From Micrococcales bacterium (GTDB lineage Bacteria > Actinomycetota > Actinomycetes > Actinomycetales > Dermatophilaceae): a stretch of 11,202 nt of DNA. Under the pieces are notes generated by a model. The model ran no database searches, had not been told where the DNA came from, and saw nothing but the letters and a program-made list of their open reading frames with translations. This document shows, one piece after another, positions 6,887 to 11,202 of this stretch; position 1 is the stretch's first letter, and every line of letters starts with the position of its first letter. The DNA is taken from assembly GCA_003157445.1 (NCBI GenBank), contig PMJN01000130.1:184-11385 (forward strand), in the 5' to 3' direction. Both the position numbers and the translations under genes were made by a program.

Positions 6887-7594
6887 CTAGAGGGTGAAGC
6901 CGGTGAAGAACGGGTTGCTGTTGGCCAGCATCCAGCTGGTGAACTCGCCGGTGTCCGCGTCGAAGACCACGTCAACGTTGTAGTCCAGTGCCGTGTTCTC
7001 GACGGCCTTCGCGACGGCCTTCATGACCTCTTGTCGTTGCTGGTCGTCAGACTGTATGAGGTCTACTGACAGGACCAGCCCCGGCTGCTGGGATCCGACG
7101 ACTGCCCAGCAGCGTCGGGCAGCCTTGACCCCGGCGATGTCGTTCAGCAGGTCGGACACCCGGGCCAGGAAGTCCACCGGCTCGACGGCGGGGTCGCCCA
7201 GCAACACTGACGTGTCGGCTTTGACGGTGCGTCGCTGGCCTTGAAGCATCTGAACTGCAGCCGATTCCAGGGGCAGGCCCAGGTCCCCGCCGGGGTTGAT
7301 GGCCACTCCCACATCTGCCGGGAGGTAGGTGACGAACTCGTTCATGGGGGGATTGACCATCGGCGCCTCGCCAAACGTGCTCTCGAGCTGGTGTCGGGAG
7401 GTGAAGACGGGGACGTACGGCTTGGCGTCCATGGTGACCGTCCGCATCGTGCCACCGGCATCGTCGGACTGCTCCAGGGGGACCCACACCTCTGCCTGGG
7501 CCAGGTCGGTGAGCCAGGACTCGACGGTGCGCCGGCCCTCGGAGGCGGAGACCAGTCCCTCTTCGAGCTCGTTGGCGGGGAAGTGTTCGCTCAT
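6887..7594 (-). CDS. SseB-family protein
   Basis: The 235-residue protein has the two SseB domains. The N-terminal one shows NELEEGLVSASEG, AEVWVPLEQSD, YVPVFTSRHQLES and VAINPGGDLGLPLES. The C-terminal one, from about residue 140, shows FLARVSDLLNDIAGVKAARR, GLVLSVDLI and VVFDADTGEFTSW. The family is named for the E. coli enhanced serine sensitivity protein and its biochemical role is unknown. In Actinobacteria, SseB-like proteins occur beside ESX-type toxin genes, where a chaperone or immunity role is possible but unproven. The ATG at 7592-7594 is chosen because it overlaps the upstream stop as ATGA and has GGAG five bases upstream; a GTG two codons earlier is less favoured. The gene is the fourth of the minus-strand operon and looks intact. 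Confidence 0.8.
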   Translation of the reverse strand: MSEHFPANELEEGLVSASEGRRTVESWLTDLAQAEVWVPLEQSDDAGGTMRTVTMDAKPYVPVFTSRHQLESTFGEAPMVNPPMNEFVTYLPADVGVAINPGGDLGLPLESAAVQMLQGQRRTVKADTSVLLGDPAVEPVDFLARVSDLLNDIAGVKAARRCWAVVGSQQPGLVLSVDLIQSDDQQRQEVMKAVAKAVENTALDYNVDVVFDADTGEFTSWMLANSNPFFTGFTL

Positions 7595-8373
7595 ACCCAC
7601 TCCATGAGTCCGGGAAGCGGCCGCGGGATCGGGATGGGCCTGCTGGCGACCAGCTCGACGTAGGTATCGTGGTTGGTTTCGAGGGCGACCACGAATGGCG
7701 GTGGGGCCGTGTAGTACGCGTGGAGCATCACCGTCGGGGGAACCGCGAGGTCCGCGTAGAGGGCTTTCGCGCTGGCCATCGGGTCGGGAGTGCTCACCCG
7801 CAGGGCTGTTCGTGAGCGGCGGGTCTCGGTCGCAAGTGGAGTGGCCCCGCGACGAAGCAGTCCCTCGACCAGCGGCGCGAGCCAGGCCGCGGCGTCAGGG
7901 CCAGGCTCAGCCGCCATCTCGGACCGCCGTGTCGGTTGTCCCGACGCGTCGCGTTGGTTCCACTGTTTGTAGGTCTCGGACCAGACCTCATCAAGGATCT
8001 CGTTGGTGATGCGCGAGAACTGCACCAGCCGGCCTTCGGAGACACTGCCTGAAGCACCTGGCGCTTCAATGATGTGCACCGTGCCTGTGGCAGCGTACGT
8101 GCAGCCGGCCGCGACGTAGGCCGAACCTGTCTCAGCGTTCAGCCTGCCCTGTCTCATGACCGCGACAGGTGCTGGGATATCGGGCAGCATTATCCGGACA
8201 CCGTCACAGACGAGGTTCACATCGGTGTCACCATCTGATAGGCACACACCCCCGGCACCGACGGTCACCTGACCGCCATGAGCCACCACCATGCCGCCTG
8301 CCCACACGTAGGCAGTCTGCCCGGCGCCTATCTCGAGATGGTCGCCGTCCCGCACCAACACCGGTTTACTCAT
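7591..8373 (-). CDS. Unrecognised protein in the toxin operon, candidate immunity factor
   Basis: I do not recognise a family for this 260-residue protein. Residues 1-100 are rich in Gly, Val and short beta-like repeats (GAGQTAYVWAGGMVVAHGG, VTVGAGGVCLSDGDT, GSAYVAAGCTYAATGTVHI), suggesting a small beta-roll or stacked-strand domain. Residues 115-200 look helical (ITNEILDEVWSETYKQWNQR, then WLAPLVEGLLRRGATPLAT). The rest is mixed, ending in a Pro-rich PIPIPRPLPGLMEW. There is no signal peptide or membrane segment, so it should be cytoplasmic. Its ATG overlaps the toxin gene stop as ATGA and its own stop overlaps the SseB-like start, so it is translated with both. A gene directly after a toxin, cytoplasmic and lacking known homology is the usual profile of an immunity protein. 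That role is inferred from position only. Confidence 0.8.
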   Translation of the reverse strand: MSKPVLVRDGDHLEIGAGQTAYVWAGGMVVAHGGQVTVGAGGVCLSDGDTDVNLVCDGVRIMLPDIPAPVAVMRQGRLNAETGSAYVAAGCTYAATGTVHIIEAPGASGSVSEGRLVQFSRITNEILDEVWSETYKQWNQRDASGQPTRRSEMAAEPGPDAAAWLAPLVEGLLRRGATPLATETRRSRTALRVSTPDPMASAKALYADLAVPPTVMLHAYYTAPPPFVVALETNHDTYVELVASRPIPIPRPLPGLMEWV

Positions 8374-9062
8374 GGCGCCAGCCTAAGCAGGCTGGTGACC
8401 ACCCATTGGGCGGGCACGTCTTTGACATAGACCTGGTGCCCGCCTCCGACCAGGGTGCTCTCGGGGAATGCCGTGCCGGTCTGCGGGCCTGCAGCGCCTT
8501 CATAGACAACGGTTCCCTTCGGGATGACTGACTCCACATAGTGGGTTGCCTGCGGTTCAGTCACTCTCATCTTGTCGCCGTAGCGGTTGATCTTCCATTC
8601 GGGGAGCAGCGCGGAGTCGAGCTGGGACTGCAGTGGGCCGGTGGGTTTCTCGCGGGTCCAGAAACCACCGTTGGGTTTGCCGTCGGGGGTGACCACGCGG
8701 TACATGCGGGTGTCCTGCGCAAGCACCACCTCGTCGTAGGTCCCGCTGCGGAAGGTGTTGGCGGGGTACCCCTCGCTCAGAGGGCCCGCTTCATCGGCCG
8801 GTGTCCAGCGGCGCCGAACGGTGTCGCCATGGGCATCGAGATGCGGCCCGGTGACCTCTCGCGACGGCATGCGGGATGGCGGGTCAGGGTGGTGGTCGGG
8901 GGAGATGTGGCTCTTGTCGGTTCGCTCGAACGCTTCCGCCGCGTCTTCAAGGTGTCTGGCGTAGCGGGCTTGTCCCTGCGCCATACCTTTGGTCAGCTTG
9001 GGGATGACTTCGTCGAACATCTTCAGGATCGGCCTGACCAGGTCGTGTTCGAGGCGGCCCAC
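8370..9062 (-). CDS. Candidate type VII-associated toxin with TNT-like C-terminal domain
   Basis: The 230-residue product starts with an ESX-like helical segment (VGRLEHDLVRPILKMFDEVI to about residue 50) and a Pro/His-rich linker. A compact domain runs from about residue 98 to the end: YPANTFRSGTYDEVVL, MYRVVTPDG, GGFWTREKPTG, LDSALLPEW, VESVIPKGTVVYEGAAG and LVGGGHQVYV. The order of motifs, an Arg after Tyr, G-F-x-T, paired acidic and basic residues and GGG-x-Q near the end, resembles the TNT NAD-glycohydrolase fold of CpnT and related ADP-ribosyl toxins. Arg122 and Gln200 are candidate active-site residues. GTG at 9062 is preferred because it restarts two bases after the upstream TGA. An ATG at 9116 would add 18 residues overlapping the previous gene. 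The toxin assignment rests on remembered motif patterns and operon context, so the activity is inferred. Confidence 0.7.
   Translation of the reverse strand: MGRLEHDLVRPILKMFDEVIPKLTKGMAQGQARYARHLEDAAEAFERTDKSHISPDHHPDPPSRMPSREVTGPHLDAHGDTVRRRWTPADEAGPLSEGYPANTFRSGTYDEVVLAQDTRMYRVVTPDGKPNGGFWTREKPTGPLQSQLDSALLPEWKINRYGDKMRVTEPQATHYVESVIPKGTVVYEGAAGPQTGTAFPESTLVGGGHQVYVKDVPAQWVVTSLLRLAP
8378..8395 (-). promoter_or_regulatory. mRNA hairpin covering the ribosome binding site of the third operon gene
   Basis: On the minus strand CCAGCCT, loop GCTT, then AGGCTGG form a perfect seven-pair stem ending four bases before the ATG at 8373. The AGG in the 3' arm is the only plausible Shine-Dalgarno for that start. 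Ribosomes finishing the toxin gene would melt the stem, so the hairpin would tie synthesis of the third protein to that of the toxin. Confidence 0.45.
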
Positions 9063-9064
9063 AA

Positions 9065-9781
9065 TCAGCCTGCCGTCAGGAACTGCAGGTTGTCGAGCTT
9101 GCGGGAGAGGTCCCACCCCGCGCGCTGGGACTCCTCGGCGCGTGCGGTGATCTGAGCGGCCTGGTCTCGGAGGGCGGCCGGGTCGACCTTCAGGGTGTTG
9201 CTCATCGCGGCCTGCCCGGAGATCTCGTCGTACACGAGCTTGTTCACCGCGCGCTCGACCTGTTCTGTGAGTGGGCCAATGGTCCCGCCGACCAGCTTGA
9301 CGACGACTTCAGCGGCGAACTCGTTCAGGATGCCGTTCAGGATCCGGTTCTGCACCGCTATCAGGGCCGGCATCGCTGCCTCCGCCGCACCGACGGTCGC
9401 AACAGCTGCGGCCTGGACGGCGACGACCTCGGCCGCGGCGATGCCCAGCTGAACCAGGACCTTGCCCTTCATGGCGACGACCCCGTCAGCTGCCAGGTCC
9501 ATGCCGCCGGCCATCAGGTGACATCCCTGGATCAGGCTCTCCATGTTGGCGTGGCTCTGGCTCGACCAGGCTCCCGCCAACGAGGCATACGACTGGCCCT
9601 CGTACTGCTGCCCGAGGTCGGCGATCTGCCGGCCATGAGCTGCCATCGCCCCGGATGAGTGCTCGGCGTACTCGCGCAGATGGCGGCCGGCCTCGACCAG
9701 CTGGTCCTCGTCGATCTCAGGCCACAGGAAACCCAGGAGATCGACGACCTCGACGAACCAGTGCGGCAGACTGATGGACAC
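9065..9781 (-). CDS. CpnT N-terminal/WXG100-like ESX secretion protein
   Basis: The opening SISLPHWFVEVVDLLGFLWP followed by EIDEDQLVEAGRHLREYA matches the N-terminal domain of mycobacterial CpnT and related WXG100-like proteins, which are exported by type VII secretion and carry toxins. The helical hairpin covers about residues 25-100, with AGAWSS (Trp72) in the WxG-like turn. A hydrophobic Ala/Val-rich stretch (about 105-145) and a third helical part ending in LKVDPAALRDQAAQITARAE and WDLSRKLDNLQ follow. CpnT is one long polypeptide ending in its toxin. Here the frame stops at TGA 9065-9067 and the toxin domain is in the next gene. The start is GTG at 9779-9781, with a strong AGGAAGG ribosome binding site about six bases upstream. 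It is the first gene of the minus-strand operon. Confidence 0.8.
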   Translation of the reverse strand: MSISLPHWFVEVVDLLGFLWPEIDEDQLVEAGRHLREYAEHSSGAMAAHGRQIADLGQQYEGQSYASLAGAWSSQSHANMESLIQGCHLMAGGMDLAADGVVAMKGKVLVQLGIAAAEVVAVQAAAVATVGAAEAAMPALIAVQNRILNGILNEFAAEVVVKLVGGTIGPLTEQVERAVNKLVYDEISGQAAMSNTLKVDPAALRDQAAQITARAEESQRAGWDLSRKLDNLQFLTAG

Positions 9782-9796
9782 TGGCGCCTTCCTGTG

Positions 9797-9812
9797 TGGT
9801 CAGAAGTGACCA
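9797..9812. promoter_or_regulatory. Inverted repeat just upstream of the toxin operon
   Basis: TGGTCA and TGACCA flank four bases (GAAG), immediately upstream of the AGGAAGG ribosome binding site for the GTG at 9781. It could be an operator or a 5'-leader hairpin. With six-base arms, chance is possible. No convincing -10 and -35 pair was found around it. Confidence 0.35.
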
Positions 9813-9883
9813 GGCGCAATGCCATACGGCGCCGAGCTCAACATACCGGCTTCCGCGGCTGGCCCGGCGCGTGGGGAGAGACC

Positions 9884-10065
9884 ATGGACGTCGCGGAGCA
9901 GCACGGCCTGCACATCCAGAGGTGGTGGCTACGGCATCACCCCGGAGCCGCACTGCACTCTGGGCGACATGTTCGTCACGGACCCGTGGTTCACGAAGAG
10001 CTACGAGAGCGTCCGCGCCGGGATGGCGCAGTACGTCCGGGACGCGAGCCACGCATCCGTCCGCT
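9884..10065 (+). pseudogene. TipAS ligand-domain fragment, frameshifted
   Basis: This is a remnant of the C-terminal TipAS domain, which in MerR-type regulators such as TipA binds thiopeptides and related drugs. The first part reads MDVAEQHGLHIQRWW from ATG 9884. The frame then shifts at about 9924-9930 and continues YGITPEPHCTLGDMFVTDPW, FTKSYESVRAGMAQYVRDA, ending near 10065 where TipAS domains normally end. This is about the last 60 residues of the domain. The DNA-binding part and most of the TipAS domain are absent, and upstream lies the toxin operon on the other strand. A break during arrival of neighbouring DNA is likely. No function is expected. Confidence 0.65.
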
Positions 10066-10356
10066 GTTCAGCAGCCCGCGCGGACCAACGAGGTGCCTCC
10101 TCGGCGGACCTGCGAATCGGCGACGAGGCCCAGGCCAAAGGTGGCCCTTGGGTTCTCGGGCAGTACGCAGTTGCTTCAGACGGCGTCGACACAACACTGA
10201 TCTGGCAGACGGGGGCGGTCGCTGGAGCTGGAGCTCCGGCTCTTCGTTCGAAGATGCTGGTCAGTTGTCGGCCGCTTGCGGCGGGTCGGTCTGTGAACGG
10301 CATGACCGCTAAGTACGCCACGCTCCGGAACCGCGTTTCCGCTGCTCAGCGAGGTA
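10066..10356. other. Intergenic stretch, no gene seen
   Basis: Long frames cross this stretch on both strands, but none has family motifs, a good ribosome binding site or protein-like composition. It separates the TipAS fragment from the orphan palindrome at 10357. Confidence 0.4.
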
Positions 10357-10370
10357 TCTTGATATCAAGA
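10357..10370. promoter_or_regulatory. 14-bp perfect palindrome, orphan operator
   Basis: TCTTGATATCAAGA is a perfect palindrome in AT-richer DNA than its surroundings, as expected of a MarR- or TetR-type repressor site over a promoter. Downstream on the + strand lies a good GGAGG (10380-10384), five bases before a TTG (10390). The frame from that TTG closes after 22 codons (TGA 10456-10458), so the gene it once served is probably lost. I cannot name the regulator. Confidence 0.45.
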
Positions 10371-10535
10371 CAAGTGTCTGGAGGGGGACTTGCCCACCAG
10401 GGACACACACCTTCGACATCTGGGTCCCGGCCTAGTTGGAGTGTCTCCAGGGCTCTGAGCAGCGCAAATGTCCGAAGTAGCCGCGTTCGGCGGGGCGTGG
10501 GTCATGACTCGCAGGCTCGCCTACCGGGGGACGGC

Positions 10536-10553
10536 CATCAGGCTTTCCTGATG
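10536..10553 (-). terminator. Stem-loop after the PIN toxin gene
   Basis: CATCAGG and CCTGATG pair perfectly around a four-base loop, with further G-C pairing possible past one bulged base. It begins eight bases after the stop of the PIN gene on the minus strand, where a terminator would be. There is no T-run after it, so termination would be weak, or the stem may protect the mRNA end. Confidence 0.4.
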
Positions 10554-10561
10554 CCGGATTG

Positions 10562-11113
10562 CTATCTGCGCAGGACGGCTGCGGTCTGAGGGAGTCCGGC
10601 ACGGTCCAGGCGGTCCAGTACGTCGTCGACAGTGCCCGGCGGCTTCTGCCAGGAGTCGGCAACGGCTTGGATGGCCTTGTGCACGCTGATCGCGTCCAGG
10701 TGGAACTGGTCGACCAGGAAGTCGTCGGGGTGTTTGGCCTCGACGTCCCAGTCGGCCAATACCTCAGTGGAAAAATCGCTCAGGTTGAAAGTGACGATGA
10801 TCTGGGCCCGTGCCCGGATCGCGGCGGCGAGAACGTGTCGGTCGTCGAGGTCGGGCAGGTGGAGGGAGTCGATGAGCGGTTCGTAGGCCGTGACGACCGC
10901 GTCGCGAACGGCGAGGTTCATCAGGGTCCGGGTGCGTTGCAGTCGGGTTTCGTCCAGGTCCGGTCGGTTGGCGCGCAGGGACCTGAAAGTCTCATCCAGG
11001 ATCGTCTCGGTCCATTTCGCCTGGACCAGCCCTGTCTGTGCAAGTCGGATCAGGACATCGCGCAGGGTGGAGGGATACAACACGTTTGCGTCGTAGATGA
11101 CGACAAAGGTCAT
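10562..11113 (-). CDS. PIN-domain toxin (VapC-like ribonuclease)
   Basis: PIN-domain toxins are Mg-dependent RNases that cut tRNA, rRNA or mRNA and are held inactive by their antitoxin. The 183-residue protein shows the expected acidic residues: Asp8 in VVIYDANVLYP, Glu36 or Glu41 in WTETILDETFRS, Asp90 or Asp91 in LPDLDDRHVLAAAI, and Asp113 in IIVTFNLSDF. The LPDLDDRHVLAAA and VTFNLSDF blocks are typical of the larger PIN_3 (COG1569) group rather than of the shorter classical VapC. The C-terminal 50 residues (HPDDFLVDQ, then a helical tail) also fit that group. The ATG at 11111-11113 overlaps the antitoxin stop as ATGA, which indicates coupled translation. All catalytic positions are present, so the toxin should be active. 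A short stem-loop follows the gene. Confidence 0.9.
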   Translation of the reverse strand: MTFVVIYDANVLYPSTLRDVLIRLAQTGLVQAKWTETILDETFRSLRANRPDLDETRLQRTRTLMNLAVRDAVVTAYEPLIDSLHLPDLDDRHVLAAAIRARAQIIVTFNLSDFSTEVLADWDVEAKHPDDFLVDQFHLDAISVHKAIQAVADSWQKPPGTVDDVLDRLDRAGLPQTAAVLRR

Positions 11114-11202
11114 TCGTCAATACCCATGTCCTGGGTCAGAGCTGTCAGTTCGTCGGCGGCCTTGCGTCGTTGCGCGTCGTCGCGGCGCATGTAGTCCATC
11201 AA
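11110..11202 (-). CDS. Antitoxin of the PIN toxin, 3' end only
   Basis: Only the last 30 codons are in the window; the frame continues past its edge. The tail is helical and charged (MDYMRRDDAQRRKAADELTA, then LTQDMGIDE) and ends at TGA 11110-11112, overlapping the toxin ATG by four bases. Antitoxins paired with PIN_3 toxins in Actinobacteria are usually small excisionase/MerR-like DNA-binding proteins ending in a toxin-binding tail of this type, often closing in an ELxxLxxxMG pattern. The DNA-binding half would lie beyond base 11202. It would be expected to repress its own operon together with the toxin. Confidence 0.75.
   Translation of the reverse strand: MMDYMRRDDAQRRKAADELTALTQDMGIDE

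Noticed and set aside
8541..9155. Long + strand open frame opposite the toxin genes
   Set aside because: It is a shadow of the minus-strand toxin genes: no motifs, and it runs across two well-supported minus-strand genes.
9819..10589. Long + strand open frame of 256 codons
   Set aside because: Only the TipAS piece (about 9930-10065) is protein-like. Before and after it the composition is that of random GC-rich frames.

Overview
The window is GC-rich and carries GTG starts, GC-ending codons and families that point to an actinobacterium: a SCO4226-type nickel-binding protein, a CpnT-like type VII secretion (ESX) protein, TipAS-like and PAS-only sensor fragments, and an IS1634-family transposase. 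A member of the Mycobacteriales or a close relative is most likely, but the sequence alone does not fix the genus.

Layout. Bases 1-1104 are the 3' two thirds of an allophanate hydrolase gene on the + strand. Bases 1105-5900 are mostly accessory DNA and debris. In order they hold a possible decayed reading frame (1105-1446), a frameshifted patatin-like lipase (1624-2500, -), an intact four-helix DUF6220-type membrane protein (2687-3139, -), a phage-like helical fragment (3256-3513, +), an intact SCO4226-type protein (3773-4021, -) with a 29-bp perfect palindrome upstream (4076-4104), a transposase remnant with two shifts and an internal deletion (about 4226-4845, -), and a PAS-domain sensor (to 5835, +) whose front end was replaced by that transposase remnant.

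Bases 5900-9781 are a compact minus-strand operon, read right to left. It encodes a CpnT-N-terminal/WXG100-like secretion protein (9781-9065), a second protein with a C-terminal TNT-like candidate toxin domain (9062-8370), an unrecognised 260-residue protein (8373-7591), an SseB-family protein (7594-6887) and a lipoprotein broken by a frameshift and an in-frame TGA (6822-5900). The first four genes are joined by a stop-restart (TGA, two bases, GTG) and two ATGA overlaps. This looks like a secreted polymorphic toxin cassette in which the secretion part and toxin part of a CpnT-like protein are separate, coupled genes. The third gene, and less likely SseB, are candidate immunity or chaperone genes. 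This is the most interesting part of the window.

Bases 9782-11202 begin with a short inverted repeat just upstream of the operon's ribosome binding site, then a frameshifted TipAS ligand-domain fragment (9884-10065, +) and an orphan 14-bp palindrome with a good Shine-Dalgarno but no intact gene (10357-10389). They end with a PIN-domain toxin (10562-11113, -) that overlaps the end of its antitoxin gene, which is cut by the window edge. The number of broken genes marks this as a region of turnover. Alternatively some single-base shifts could be sequencing errors, which only reads could settle.
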